Positions 17,222-28,406 of a stretch of 64,000 nt of DNA are shown here, in pieces (positions within the stretch are counted from its first letter, which is position 1; each line of letters starts with the position of its first letter). The translations under genes and the position numbers were made by a program. The notes beneath the pieces were generated by a model. The model saw nothing but the letters and a program-made list of their open reading frames with translations. It was not told the DNA's origin and searched no databases. This stretch comes from CAVPJC01 sp963705155 (GTDB taxonomy: Bacteria > Chloroflexota > Anaerolineae > Anaerolineales > UBA4823), in NCBI GenBank assembly GCA_963705155.1, contig CAVPJC010000005.1, positions 31,976-95,975 of the forward strand, in the 5' to 3' direction.

Positions 17222-17929
17222 TCACGAACCAGTCTGCCTCTTCCGGCGCCTCCAAAATCGGAACATATCCACCACCGTATGCACCACGAGTTTCATTTTT
17301 GCCCCCGTGGGTTTGCCCGCGAGCCGGGGGGCGTACTGGATCTCAACTTCCACCAGTTTTGCGCCCCTGTCCCTGGCTTTGATCAGGATTTCTGCCAGGA
17401 AAAAAGCGCTGCGCCAGTATTCAATCTCGATAGCGCGCAGCACTTCCATGCGGTACATGCTGATGTACTGGAACTGGCGCAGCGGCATGTTGAACAAGGT
17501 GCGAACCAGGAAAATATTGGTATAAGAGATCAGCCGGCGCAGCAGGGTGTAATCGCTGCGGTCTGAGCGCAGGCCTACCACAATATCTGCACCAGGAGCC
17601 GCGTGGATATACCGCTGCAGCTCGTCAGGATGCAGGGCAAGGTCTGCCGGGATCAATATCATCCATTCTCCATGCGCTTGTGCGGCGGCAGTCACAAAGG
17701 CGCCGCCAATGCCGCGGTTGGTCGGGTGATGCACGACGCGAACCGCCTGGAATCGTACAGCCAGAGAATCAGCCAGGGCGCCGGTGCCATCATGGCTGCC
17801 ATCGTCCACAATCAAGATCTCGGACTGTACGCCCAGCTCCTGCATTTTCGCGCGCACCACTTCCACACAGCGAGCCAGGTTTGCCTGCTCGTTGTAGGCT
17901 GGCACGAAAACCGTCAGAAAGGGGATCAT
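17222..17929 (-). CDS. GT2-family glycosyltransferase, dolichol/polyprenyl-phosphate-sugar-synthase-like
   Basis: A 235-residue GT-A enzyme. The nucleotide-sugar core shows FVPAYNEQANLARCV, EILIVDDGSHDGTG, and GEWMILIPADLALHPDEL where the DXD is replaced by PADLAL-type residues. QFQYISMYRMEVLRAIEIEY matches the acceptor region of DPM1-like enzymes. No membrane helices. The start overlaps the stop of the large GT-C gene as ATGA. The likely pairing is that this protein charges a polyprenyl phosphate with a sugar which the GT-C protein then transfers outside the membrane. Confidence 0.88.
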   Translation of the reverse strand: MIPFLTVFVPAYNEQANLARCVEVVRAKMQELGVQSEILIVDDGSHDGTGALADSLAVRFQAVRVVHHPTNRGIGGAFVTAAAQAHGEWMILIPADLALHPDELQRYIHAAPGADIVVGLRSDRSDYTLLRRLISYTNIFLVRTLFNMPLRQFQYISMYRMEVLRAIEIEYWRSAFFLAEILIKARDRGAKLVEVEIQYAPRLAGKPTGAKMKLVVHTVVDMFRFWRRRKRQTGS

Positions 17930-20900
17930 GGATTAAATTTTAGCTCGCGGATGTGAATGTTTGCCGTCTCTCCGGTTTCGACGTTCAAGATTTCGATGCG
18001 CATCCGGCTCACCATTTTGGGGCCTTTGTCGAAGGACAGCCTGACATTGGGGTCGCCGGCGTCTTTCAAGAAGGTTTGCTGGTAGGTAATCGCCTGGCTG
18101 TCAGCGGTTTCGTAGAGCTGCACGGTGAGCCTGAGATTGACCATCCCGAAATCTGCCTCCAGGGATGATATTGTCGCGCTCCTGTGGGAAAGCGAGCTCG
18201 ATGACGAACGGGTTGGCTTCCAGGCCGCGTATCAGCGTAAACAGATCGCCGTCGAAGATGAGCTGTGGTATCCCCATATCCGTGGGTGAGTAGCGCATGT
18301 CCACGGTCTGACCGTCGATCTGGACCTGGCTTTCCAGAAGCTGTTTGCGCGCCTCGCGTTCTGCCGCAAACAAGACGTCGGCGTTCGGGCTGTAGCGCAA
18401 GCGCACAAAGAGGAACCCAGGCGTACCATCCGGGTAGGGAATGGTCTGTTCCAGGCGCACATCCGTAAACTTGGGATCATCCAGCGCTTGCCGGTACTCC
18501 GCCGGAGTCATCACAAAGACATCGTTGTCGCTCAAGGGCAGGTGCGTGAACAGGAACGAAGCGATGCCACCCATGCGCACCCGTCCCCGGTCTTTTTCGG
18601 GCACAAAGAAGCGGATGAAGTTGTCGGGTCCGTTGGCCCAGGTGGAAGTTACCAACACAGTGGCGTTGGGGTCTTTTTGGATGAAGTCCGGGATGGCTTC
18701 TTCGAAGAGCTGCCTGGCGCCGTACTGCATGCCGTATAACCCGTAATCGTGAAACCACAGCGGTCCATCCACGAGAGCGGTACGCAGCAGGGCGAGGTTG
18801 GCCCATGCGAGACCGATAAAGACAACCAGAGCGGCGATCCGGTAGGGCAGGCGGTTTTTCAGCCGCTCCAATAACCATTCTAAACCCAGGCCGATGATGA
18901 TGTTGGCAGGGATGATAAATGCCAGCACGCGTGCAATGCCGATATCCACCAGCGCCGCCCCTACAGGGGTTGCCAGCCCGGCCAAAATCACAGCCCGGTG
19001 GGCCGGGGATCGCACCCACCTGAGGCAGATCAGCAAGCCAATGACAAAAAGCGGCAGCATGGCGGTCAGAATGTGCCCCATGCCCAGCATGCGGTGGCGG
19101 TCCAGATCCTGGGTGTTGGAGAAGAACCAGTATTGGGGGCTGAGCCCGAAGCTGTACCGCTGCAGGAACCCAAGCATCTTATCCTGGAGGGGAATGGGTG
19201 AATACCAGTAAGAACCGACCATGCGCAGGTGCTCGCTGATCGCCTCCGGCTGGTTTAAACGGAAACTGATAAAGGGCAATGCCAACACTGCCGCCAGCGC
19301 CAATCCACGCAGCAAAATGGCCGGCTGGCGGAAGTGGTAGCGCAAGTCTGAAAGAAACAGCAACCCGGCAGCAGCCAGGATGATGGCCTGTGCGTTGGAA
19401 TATGAGTAGAAATGTTGCCGCCCCAAAGACGATGGCTGCATACAAGTAGCGCGGATTTTCGCAGCGGTAGAGCAGGTAAAACAGCAAAAATCCGGCATAA
19501 AATGCCGCCGTCATCACCGTTTCAAAGGCAGTGCGGGAGTGCAAGAACCAGGCGGGCGTCAAGGCTACCAGCAGTACGCCTGCCCACCAGTAACGCGCCT
19601 TAAAAATCGCGCTTAAGGATCAAACCCACCGCCGCCGCCCCCAGCAGGCTCACCGCCGCCGAGGTAGCGCGCGCCACAAAGATGGATTTACCGAAAAGAG
19701 TCAGGGTCAGGGCGTGGAAATACATGGAGATCAACGGCGTCCAGCGCTGACCGGCGGCTTCCACATACATGGGCAGCAGGCTGCCATCCAGGCCGTGGAA
19801 ATGGCGGGTGATCAAATCTTCACCAAACAGCGTTTGAACGGCTTCATCGCCGAAAAAATAGATCGGGAAGCGTTCCAGAGCCCAGAAGCGGGTGATCGTG
19901 TAAACCAGCAGCGCGCCGGCAAATAAGGCTGCGGGAAGTGTTACCGTACGTGCCAGCGCACCCAGAAGATCGGCGCTGGCCCACAGCCAACGACGCAGTG
20001 CTGACCGGGGAGCGCTCATCGCCCCCGGCAAGGCATCCACGGTCAACCGTACCTGGCTGGCTTCTGACAGTTCCAGCCCTGCCGGTGTAGGAAGCCCGCC
20101 AGCGTTGTACGTGGTTTCCAGCACCCAGCGATCTTTATAAAATTCATGACCAAAATTCGGGCGCAGGCGGCTCACGCGACCGGGCAATGCCCGCAGCCAG
20201 GCACGGAATGCCCGCCTCTCGACGCTCAGATCACTGATTAAAAGGTACAGGGTGATCCCGGAACAAAGCAGGCTGAGCAACAACCCGCTGTAAAACGTCC
20301 AGGGGCGGTAAGTGAACTCATAGCGGTGCGTACCAGCCGGGGCTTGAACCGCCAGGAACCCGTTGGCATTTTCAAGCTTTGCGGGGCGGTCATCCACGCG
20401 CACCTGCCAGCCGGGATAATGCATGGTCAGCACCACCAATGTCTCGTCGCCTGCTCCGCTGGCGATCACCTCCACCCGGTTCGGTCCGGGGGAGTATGAA
20501 GTGAACGCAGCTACTTCATCTATCCCAACCGCCTGAGAAGGGTTACCAGTGCGCAGCGCCGTGTTCTGGATAATAAAGGCGTAGGGCAGGCTTTTGGTCA
20601 TGCGGTAAATGTTGTAACCTTCTGATTGGCCGACCAATTGGCCGCCATCCTGATCAGGCGGCGCCTCGCTCATGCTTTGCAGAATATAGTGAGGAGCCGG
20701 GTTTAACAGCCGGTTGCTGATATTCCCCTCCAGGCTGCGTGTTTCCCCAAAGTGATACCACACTTCAATAAATCGCAGGCGCGCCGCCAGGATTTCAACC
20801 TGGCCCATATTGTTAGGGTTGGCGCGCATATAGGTATCGGTCAGGTCGTACTGGCGCAGCCAGCGGGCGGCCGCGGCCAACTTCTGGTTGGCTGGGCTGG

Positions 20901-22533
20901 TCAGAAGGTATGGGCGGTTGGTCTTGTAAACCTCGGATATGCCCCACAGCATCAATACACTCAGCACTGCCAGCCCGGCATACGCAGCGCCTGAGCGTAA
21001 TTTGGATGACAACCGCCCGCCGTTGAGATTCACCAGGCTTTCCAACACTCGCCAGGCGCTATCGAGACCCAGCGCCGCCAGGATGATGACCGCAAAGCTG
21101 CCAAAGATCAGAATGCGCAGCAGGTGGCGGAACTGCAGCAAGATTTTGGTTTGGATGAACGTGCTGTACCAGGGCGTGAGGTCCATATCAATCCACAGGA
21201 CCACAAACAACGCCAGGAGTAAAAAGAACACCAACGGTCTGCGCGGGCGTTTCCAGACGGCTACAGGCAGCAGGATCAATGCTACAAACGGCGCCAACCC
21301 GATGTAGGCGTAATATTCTTCACGCGCAGGCAGCACGCTGAAGGCGTCTGGACGGTAGGGGTCTTTGGATGTGTAATCCTGAAAGATTTGCTGAAAGGTG
21401 TGGGCGCCGGCAATCTCCATGGATTTATCCAGCCGCGGCCAAAACTCCAACAATGGCAAAAGCTGAACCGCCACAACCCCCAGCGCCAAAACGCCGGTAA
21501 TACCCAGCGTTCCCAACAGCTTTAAATCCAGCTTGACAAAGGGTTTACGCCGCTGAAAGTGGGGCAGCATCGCCAGTGAAAACAGGATGGCTGTGAAGAA
21601 CAGGTAAAAAGAATAGTAGGCGTTTCCTGAAAAGAAGGATAAAGCCAACGCAAAAACCGCCATGGCAATGTAGCGCCGGCGCCGGGTTTGAGCAGCCTGG
21701 AACAGGCTGGCAACCGTCCACGGGATCCAGGCAAATCCCAGGACGAACAAATACTGCCCCTGGAAAAAGCGCGCTGCCGGCTGCCCGGCGAAGGCGAACA
21801 TGAGCGCCCCCCACACTCGCGCCGGGCGGCTCATTCCCAACGCCGCTCCCAGCCACCACATCCCCAGCGCTCCCAGCACGAAACTGAGCAGCACTGCCAG
21901 CTTGAAGCCATCGCGCACACCAAAGATCAACACAGGCAGGCTGGCGACCGGGTTGAAGGCATGCATCATGGGGTCGGCTACATACGGCACACCCGTGCGC
22001 AGGTATGGGTTCCACAGTGGGAATTTGTGATCGATATGGATGCTGTTATACAGCACCCAGTCCAGCGATTGGAAGATCCCGGATTCAATGCCGGGCAACT
22101 CGGTGGGCTTGCCAAAATCCATGAACCCCGAGCAAAACAGGAGCACGGCGATCACGATAACGGCAATTTCCAGCAGGGCGCTGCGCCAGGTTGGTTTTTC
22201 TGTAATCGTTTCCCGGCTGGGCGCCGGTATATCTTCTCCTGTGAGCGCTGCCTCATTTGAAGGCGCAGGCACAGGAATTTCGGGGGCGGCCGGTGTTATT
22301 TCGGATTGGAGCCGGGTGACGTTCTTACCAGCTTGCGGACCCAGGCTGCGGTAGCGTAACCAGGTGAGCGTAGGTGAATAGGCTCCGAAGATGAAGACGC
22401 CTGGCGCGCTGTCTTTTTGACCCAGGCCGCGCCTGTGGAGAATTTGACGCAGGCCACGCAACACCCACAGATCTAACAGGACTGCAGTCAGGATAGCGCC
22501 AACGATGATTAAAGCCAGCGTATCGCCAGACAT
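17926..22533 (-). CDS. Giant membrane protein: YfhO-like domain plus GT39-type GT-C glycosyltransferase (three frame breaks)
   Basis: Read across breaks near 19610, 19415 and 18170 this is one protein of ~1535 residues. Residues ~1-110 are a membrane anchor and Pro-rich linker. Residues ~115-770 form a multi-helix YfhO-like region: WNPYLRTGVPYVADPMMH, the loop ASLPVLIFGVRDG, and a periplasmic beta domain ending near ANGFLAVQAPAGTHRYEFTY. A second unit starts near 850: ITRFWALERFPIYFFGDEAV has the acidic pair of GT39 lipid-sugar transferases, followed by KARYWWAGVLLVALTP, LPLFVIGLLICLRWV and a soluble C-terminal domain. The breaks each need one base. Two GT-C-type units in one chain is unusual; an alternative is two genes fused by lost stops, but no internal start with a ribosome site is obvious. 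Confidence 0.78.
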
Positions 22534-22540
22534 AAGGGGG

Positions 22541-23711
22541 TTATCTCAGGCCGGTCTCCATCCTGGCAATCACCATGCGCTGCACCTCGCTGGTGCCTTC
22601 ATAAATTTCTGTGATCTTGGCATCCCGGAAATAACGCTCCACCGGCAGCTCCTTGCTATATCCAATGCCACCGTGGATCTGCAGTGCGGCGTGTGTCACG
22701 AACATGGCGGTTTCGGAAGCAAATAGCTTGGCCATCGATGCTTCCAATGAATAACGCTCGCCAGTCACCTTGGAACGCTCTTTCTTCAGCGCTGCATTGT
22801 ATACCAGCAAACGCGCTGCCTCGATACGCGTTTTCATGTCAGCAAGTTTGAAAGATATCCCCTGGAACTCACCGATTTTCTGCCCGAACGCCTCCCGTTC
22901 TACGGCATAGGCTACACTGGCTGCGTAAGCGGCTTCGGCAATCCCCAACCCCTGGGCGCCGATGCCGATCCGACCGGCATCCAGCACCGTCATGGCGATC
23001 TTAAATCCTTCGCCTTCCTCCCCCAGACGGCTGTCCAGGGGGGCGTGGTAATCTTCAAATACCAGCTCGCTGGTGGCTGAAGCGCGGATGCCCAGCTTGG
23101 GCTCCTTCTTGCCGCGGATATAGCCAGGTCGGGTGGCATCCACCAGGAAGGCGGTGATGCCTTTCTGCTTCTTTTCTGGCGCGGTCATGGCGAAAAGCAC
23201 CACGTAATCGGCCACCGGGCCGCTGGTAACCCACGATTTGCGCCCGTTGATGACATAGTGGTCACCCTGCAGCACAGCGCGGCTGCGCATCGTGCCGGCA
23301 TCCGAGCCAGACATAGGCTCGGTGAGCGAGTATGCGCCGATGGCCTCGCCCGGAGGCCACCGGCTTGAGGTATTTTTGCTTTTGGGCTTCGGTGCCAAAT
23401 TTGAGCAAGCCGTGGCAGAACAGGGAATTGTTAACCGACATGATCGTGCCATGCGAGGCGTCAGCCCGGCAGATTTCTTCCAACGCCAGTACATAAGCCA
23501 GGGTATCCATGCCGGCTCCCCCATACTCCTCCGGCACCTCGATGCCCATAAAACCCATTTCCCCCATCTTCTTAATGGTTTCGGATGGAAATTCGCCCGA
23601 TTCGTCGTGTTCGGCTGCGATGGGAGCGATTTCTTTCTGGGCGAAATCGCGTGCAGCCTGGCGGATCATGTTGTGCTCATCACTGAATTCGAACAACCCA
23701 TAACTGGTCAT
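22541..23711 (-). CDS. Short-chain acyl-CoA dehydrogenase (one frame break)
   Basis: FAD-dependent alpha,beta-desaturation of acyl-CoA, ~389 residues. The N-terminal helical domain starts FEFSDEHNMIRQAARDFAQK. After one surplus G near 23349-23351 the frame resumes with GEAIGAYSLTEPMSGSDAGT. ITAFLVDATRPGYIRGKKE, ALQIHGGIGYSKELPVERYF and the catalytic Glu in KITEIYEGTSEVQRMVIAR identify a butyryl/short-chain enzyme. It fits with the hydroxyacyl-CoA dehydrogenase and thiolases in this window as a beta-oxidation or butyrate-type set. It lies 8 bases upstream of the large GT-C gene. Confidence 0.93.
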
Positions 23712-23901
23712 CGTTCTCCTCCTGGGGACATGCGAGCCAATTTGGAAATTATAGCATGCAGCACGATGTGTGGGAAAATGCTTTCAAAAGCAATAACTGT
23801 GCGACTCCATCAAGCCCGGCTACCATGCGATAGAAAACCTCCACGGATGCGTATGGGGTGATAGAATACGCCTGCCGGCAGAAACAGAAAGGTAGAAAAA
23901 T

Positions 23902-24222
23902 ATGACCGATGAAATTACAGTAGATTTGTTTGATCACCTGGTGCAACTTGCTGCCCTGGAGCTTATCCCACAGGAAGCCGAATACCTGCGCCGCGAGCTG
24001 AATAACCAGCTGCGCGCCATCCATGAACTGGAGGCCATCCCGTTGGAAGACGATACGCCCATCTCGTCTCATGGCGTACCGTATCCTCCGGAGCGCACCC
24101 CGCCCGCGCGCGCCGATGAATGGATCCCCTGTACCAATACCGGCGATATCCTGGCTCAGGCCCCCGAGCTGGATGAAGGTTACCTGATTGTGCCAGAAAT
24201 CCCTCACACGGAATTGAAATAA
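23902..24222 (+). CDS. gatC: Asp-tRNA(Asn)/Glu-tRNA(Gln) amidotransferase subunit C
   Basis: The small subunit that holds GatA and GatB together in the enzyme converting mischarged Glu-tRNA(Gln) or Asp-tRNA(Asn). 106 residues. Typical features are DLFDHLVQLAALELIPQEAE, the QLRAIHELEAIPLED helix and the closing EGYLIVPEI, which wraps into the GatAB interface. AAAGG precedes the ATG. It is divergent from the acyl-CoA dehydrogenase gene across a 190-base gap and followed by gatA after one base. Confidence 0.93.
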   Translation: MTDEITVDLFDHLVQLAALELIPQEAEYLRRELNNQLRAIHELEAIPLEDDTPISSHGVPYPPERTPPARADEWIPCTNTGDILAQAPELDEGYLIVPEIPHTELK

Positions 24223-24223
24223 T

Positions 24224-25817
24224 ATGGAATTATGCGACCTGCCCGCCCAGACCATTGCCGATCTCGTCCGTTTGAAAGAGGTATCCGCCTCCGACGTGCT
24301 CGAATCGGCCCTCAAGCGCATAAAGGATGTCGATGGTCGCCCGGGGAGCCTGGAGCCAGGCAGCCTGACCCCCGAGGATGAGAAAACCCTGCACGCTTTT
24401 ATCACCATCACGGAGGAGCGCGCCCGCGCCCAGGCGCGCCAGGTGGACCGCCAGGTTGCCTCCGGAGAAGATCCCGGGCCACTGGCGGGCGTGCCGGTGA
24501 CTGTTAAAGACCTGTTCTGTGTGCAGGGCACACCCACCACCGCCGCATCTCGCATCCTTGCCAATTTCACTGCTCCCTATACCGCCACGCCTGTTGCGCG
24601 CATGGAGGCCGCCGGCGCTGTGATGCTTGGCAAGGTGAACCTGGATGAATTTGCGTATGGATCGTCCAACGAATCATCGGCTTTCCAGCCAGCGCCGCGC
24701 AACCCCTGGGACACCCGCGTGTACCGGGTGGTTCATCGGGCGGCGGGGCGGTAGCTGTAGCTGCCGGGGAGGGCGCCCTTTCGCTGGGAACCGATACCGC
24801 GGGTTCGGTGCGCCAACCGGCAGCCTTCTGCGGCGTGGTGGGGGTCAAGCCAACCTACGGGCGCGTCTCGCGCTACGGTATGATCGCCTTTGGATCATCG
24901 TTGGACTGCCCCGGCCCGATTGCCAGGGATATTGGCGACGCGGCGCTCATGCTGCGCACCATCGCCGGCGCAGATACGCACGATGCCACCGCGGCTAACA
25001 TGCCTGTGCCAGACTATGTTAGAGCAATCAAGGGCGGGATCCGCGGCCTGCGCATTGGCCTATCGCCCGATTACTTCCGCATCACTTATTTCGATGCCGT
25101 CAGCGGCGAGATCCACCAGGAGCCCATCCTGCCGGAGATCAAAGATGCTGTGCTGCGCGCCGCCGGGCGGCTGGCTGAACTGGGCGCAGATATCATCGAC
25201 GATGTGCCCATGCCGCACACACGTTATGGTGTGCCAGCTTATTTTGTGGTTTCGCGGGTTGAAGCCGCGTCCAATCTGCACCGTTTTGATGGCGTCAAAT
25301 ATGGGTACCGTATCCCTGAGGCGGTCACCGATCTTTCTGAGCTGTACCGCAAGTCGCGCGCCCGGGGCTTTGGCCTGCAGCCCAAGCTGCGAATTCTGAT
25401 GGGTATGTATGTCAGCGCCGCCCAGTACAGCGCCCAGTATTACATGCGCGCCCTGCGGGTGCGCACCCTGATCCGGGGAGACTTTGACGCCATCTTTGAC
25501 CTGCAGGGCAAATACCGCCTGAACTGCCTGCTCACCCCCACCACACCCACTCCCGCCTTTCCGATTGGCGATGTCTACGGCGACTCTGGTGCTGATGCAG
25601 TATGCCGACCAGCTCACTGTGCCAGCCAACCATGCCGGTGTGCCGGGAATTTCGGTACCCGCAGGTTTTGATGCCGGCGGGCTGCCGCTTGGCATCCAAT
25701 TCCTCGGGCCAGATTTCTCAGAAGATGTGCTTTTTCGCATCGGTCATGCTTATGAAGTTACCACAGGCACAGATGCCTGGCGAACCCGCAAACCGCCTGT
25801 GCTGGTCTGCAGGTTAA
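24224..25817 (+). CDS. gatA: Asp-tRNA(Asn)/Glu-tRNA(Gln) amidotransferase subunit A (frame broken two or three times)
   Basis: The amidase subunit releasing ammonia from glutamine. The Ser-cisSer-Lys triad is recoverable: Lys in GVPVTVKDLFCVQG, and the Gly/Ser motif PGGSSGGGAVAVAAGEGALS, which lies across a one-base loss near 24717-24723. TDTAGSVRQPAAFCGVVGVK carries the nucleophilic Ser. A second break near 25575-25590 leads into VPANHAGVPGISVPAGFDAG and LPLGIQFLGPDFSEDVL. The end WRTRKPPV is probably followed by a third slip to the stop at 25817. Domain content is otherwise complete for ~490-530 residues. Confidence 0.9.
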
Positions 25818-25832
25818 ATATGGAGCAACCCC

Positions 25833-26657
25833 TTGAAAATATTAATTGCTGTCGATATGGAAGGCATCTCCGGCGTCACATCCTGGGATCATGTCAATCC
25901 AGGTCATCCCGAATATAGCCGCTTCCGCCGCGTGATGACCGCCGATGTGAATGCGGCAGTGCGCGGAGCTTTTGATGGCGGCGCGAGCGAGGTGATCGTC
26001 GCCGATGGTCATTGGAACTCCGGCAATGTCCTGGTGGAGGAATTGGATGCGCGGGCGCGCATCAGCACCGGCACGCCCTCGCCTTTTTCCATGGTGAACG
26101 GCATCGATGATTCGGTTTCTGCAGTATTTCTGGTGGGTTACCACGCCCGCGCCGGCACGCGCAACGCCATTCTCGACCATACCTGGTCCAACAAGCTGGT
26201 GATGAACGTGTGGCTCAACGGTGTGCTAACCGGCGAAACAGGCTTGAACGCCGCCGTGTGCGGGCATTTCGGGGCGCCGGTGATGCTTGTGACCGGCGAC
26301 CAATCGGTGTGTGCTGAGGCAGCGAGCCTGCTGGGTGATATTGATACCGCGGTCGTCAAGCAAGCGTCCGGGCGCTATGCCGCCGAGTGCCTGCCGCCGC
26401 CTGTGGCGCAGCGCTTGATTTCCGAAGCCGCCGCCCGCGCCGCACAGCGTGTAACGGCAGGCGCAGCCCTGCCGCCTTACCGCCCGGGTCTGCCCGTAAC
26501 CCTGCGGGTGGAATTTCATGCGTCGGATATGGCCGACCGGGCCATGCTGCTGCCCGGTGTGCGCCGCCTGGACGGCAGGAATATCGAATTTAGCTCTCCT
26601 GATATGCCCGCTGCATACTGGACTTTCCGCGCGGTTATGTTTGCATCGAGAGAGTAA
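25833..26657 (+). CDS. M55 D-aminopeptidase (DppA-like)
   Basis: A 274-residue zinc D-aminopeptidase family protein. The N-terminal metal site is ILIAVDMEGISGVTSWDHV. Further ligands are in VADGHWNS, LVGYHARAGTRNAILDHTW and LTGETGLNAAVCGHFG. The DppA family forms decamers and removes N-terminal D-amino acids, for example in peptidoglycan peptide recycling. The start lies 15 bases past the gatA stop in the same direction. It is 13 bases before the accessory DUF488 block. Confidence 0.93.
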   Translation: MKILIAVDMEGISGVTSWDHVNPGHPEYSRFRRVMTADVNAAVRGAFDGGASEVIVADGHWNSGNVLVEELDARARISTGTPSPFSMVNGIDDSVSAVFLVGYHARAGTRNAILDHTWSNKLVMNVWLNGVLTGETGLNAAVCGHFGAPVMLVTGDQSVCAEAASLLGDIDTAVVKQASGRYAAECLPPPVAQRLISEAAARAAQRVTAGAALPPYRPGLPVTLRVEFHASDMADRAMLLPGVRRLDGRNIEFSSPDMPAAYWTFRAVMFASRE

Positions 26658-26670
26658 GGGAGCCCGGTTT

Positions 26671-27225
26671 ATGGATTTTCCTGTTACATTATTCACAATA
26701 GGTCATAGCAATCATCCGATGGATAAATTCATCCACCTGTTGGAGAGCAATGGAATTATGACCTTAGTAGATGTCCGTTCGGCGCCTTACAGTCGCTATA
26801 ACAGCCAGTTTAACAAAGGCGAATTACAGCACAAACTCGCAGAACGTGATATTCAATATATTTATGCCGGGAAATACCTGGGAGGTCGCCCCAATGACCC
26901 AGCATGCTATAAAAGTCGCAAGCTGCCAGATTCTGATGCCGATTTTCTGCATGAGGTGGATTATCCGGAAGTAATGAAGCGCTCCTGGTTTATACAGGGG
27001 GTGCAGCGCCTTTTGGAAATTGCCGACGAGCAAATTACTGCCATTATGTGCAGTGAGGAAGACCCTGCTGATTGCCATCGACACCATCTGATCTTTAGAT
27101 ATCTTCAAACAGCGTATCCAAATGTGCAAGTGACGCATATTCGAGGAGATGGCAGTATGTATGGGGCTAAATCGATCCGGACTTCGGTGGATACACCGCC
27201 GGCTGAACAGCTTTCATTATTTTGA
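26671..27225 (+). CDS. DUF488 protein, first copy
   Basis: 184 residues. DUF488 family signatures: LFTIGHSNHPMDKFIHLLES at the start, LVDVRSAPYSRYNSQFNK in the middle, YAGKYLGGRPND, and the conserved Cys-Ser-Glu-Glu...Cys-His-Arg motif, AIMCSEEDPADCHRHHL. The biochemical function of the family is not established. The ATG at 26671 follows AAGGGAGCCCGG. Base composition drops here from ~60% to ~45% GC and stays low through 28400, so this block looks acquired. The second DUF488 gene starts 18 bases after the stop. Confidence 0.9.
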   Translation: MDFPVTLFTIGHSNHPMDKFIHLLESNGIMTLVDVRSAPYSRYNSQFNKGELQHKLAERDIQYIYAGKYLGGRPNDPACYKSRKLPDSDADFLHEVDYPEVMKRSWFIQGVQRLLEIADEQITAIMCSEEDPADCHRHHLIFRYLQTAYPNVQVTHIRGDGSMYGAKSIRTSVDTPPAEQLSLF

Positions 27226-27243
27226 TGATGGGATGGGTGGGAG

Positions 27244-27666
27244 ATGAGGCTCTATACAATAGGTTTCACCCAGAAACGGGCAGAAGAGTTTTTTGAGCTT
27301 CTCCGCAAAAATGGTGTCCGCAGGCTGGTCGATATCCGCCTTAATCCGGGAGGGCAGCTATCCGCTTTCGCCAAGCAGGATGATTTGCCTTATTTTCTCA
27401 ATAGATTAGCGGATGGATGCCATTATATTTATTTGCCCGAGCTGGCGCCGACAAAAGAAATATTGGAAGAATACAGAAAAGACGGTGACTGGTACAGGTA
27501 CACCGTTCGGTTTATGGACTTGATGGATGAAAGGCAGTTCCCGGAAATGCTGGATCGAGATGATTTTGATCAGAATGTTTCTTGCTTACTATGCAGCGAG
27601 CCAACTCCGCAAAAGTGCCACCGGCGATTGTTAGCCGAAAGATGGCTTCACAATGGCCGGACGTGA
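27244..27666 (+). CDS. DUF488 protein, second shorter copy
   Basis: 140 residues, a diverged paralogue of the gene before it. LYTIGFTQKRAEEFFELLRK opens it, RRLVDIRLNPGGQLSAFAK corresponds to the DVR segment, and the Cys motif is LLCSEPTPQKCHRRLLAE. GGGTGGGAG precedes the ATG. The pair plus the dual-OB reading frame that follows is a repeated gene order for these families, as I recall it. The function is unknown. Confidence 0.9.
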   Translation: MRLYTIGFTQKRAEEFFELLRKNGVRRLVDIRLNPGGQLSAFAKQDDLPYFLNRLADGCHYIYLPELAPTKEILEEYRKDGDWYRYTVRFMDLMDERQFPEMLDRDDFDQNVSCLLCSEPTPQKCHRRLLAERWLHNGRT

Positions 27667-27679
27667 ATATCATCCACCT

Positions 27680-28406
27680 ATGAAAAAACATCTCGTGATT
27701 ACCGACCTCACCTGAATGCAAAGGGGTAAAGTTTGCATCGCTGGCTATGATATTCAAGATCACACATGCATACGTCCCATCCTTCCTGCTCCGGGTATCG
27801 ATGAAGCTATTACTGGATTTTAATGGAAAACATCCCATTTTTCCGTTTGCTGTGATAGAGGTTGAACTCACTCAACCCAGACCGCAACCACCACATGTGG
27901 AAGATTATTTTTTCAACCCATGGTCTTTGCGAAATATCGGTACAGAATCAAAATCGCCAGGCTACCTTACAGATGGTCTCTTTTAAGAGCGTATGAAGAA
28001 ATTTTTGAACAGCCTGTACTGAGCGGACCGGGATATTTTGTAAAAGATTGCCAGGGTGTAAGGTCATTGGGTACCCTGCTCCCTAAAAAAATCATCAGGG
28101 TTTGTTATTCACAGGCTAACGACGAGAGTTTTAGTTACCGAATGCAATTCGTGAACTCGGATGAGAAACTCTATAGTTTAAAAAATGGTCGATCTGACCT
28201 GGAACTATTATTGTAATTACATGCGATCAACAGACCTGGCACCCGCCCAGATCGCCAATCGTCTCACTGAACTTCTGAAATCTCGCCAGGTGTTTTTACG
28301 GATTGGCCTGGCGCGTGGATGGGAAAAATTCCCGGACAGGTGTTATCTTCAGTTGAGCGCAATCTACTCGTTTCCCGATTATCTAGAAGGAAAAGTATTT
28401 CAGTGA
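27680..28406 (+). pseudogene. Dual-OB-like protein associated with DUF488 (nonsense codon and frame breaks)
   Basis: The third gene of the DUF488 block, recognised by KVCIAGYDIQDHTCIRPILP, FPFAVIEVELTQPRPQPP and, near the end, FLRIGLARGWEKFPDRCYL and IYSFPDYLEGKVF. Codon 12 is TGA where relatives have Arg (consistent with CGA to TGA). Frame changes are needed near 27801, 27935 and 28180. The last frame ends at 28406, overlapping the next gene's GTG start. The point nonsense codon, unlike most breaks in this window, suggests real decay. I matched the family from memory of conserved motifs only. Confidence 0.6.

Noticed and set aside
24224..25817. Programmed frameshifting as the cause of the gatA and other breaks
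   Set aside because: Breaks fall at many unrelated sites, need both plus and minus changes, and lack slippery-site plus pseudoknot contexts; error is simpler.
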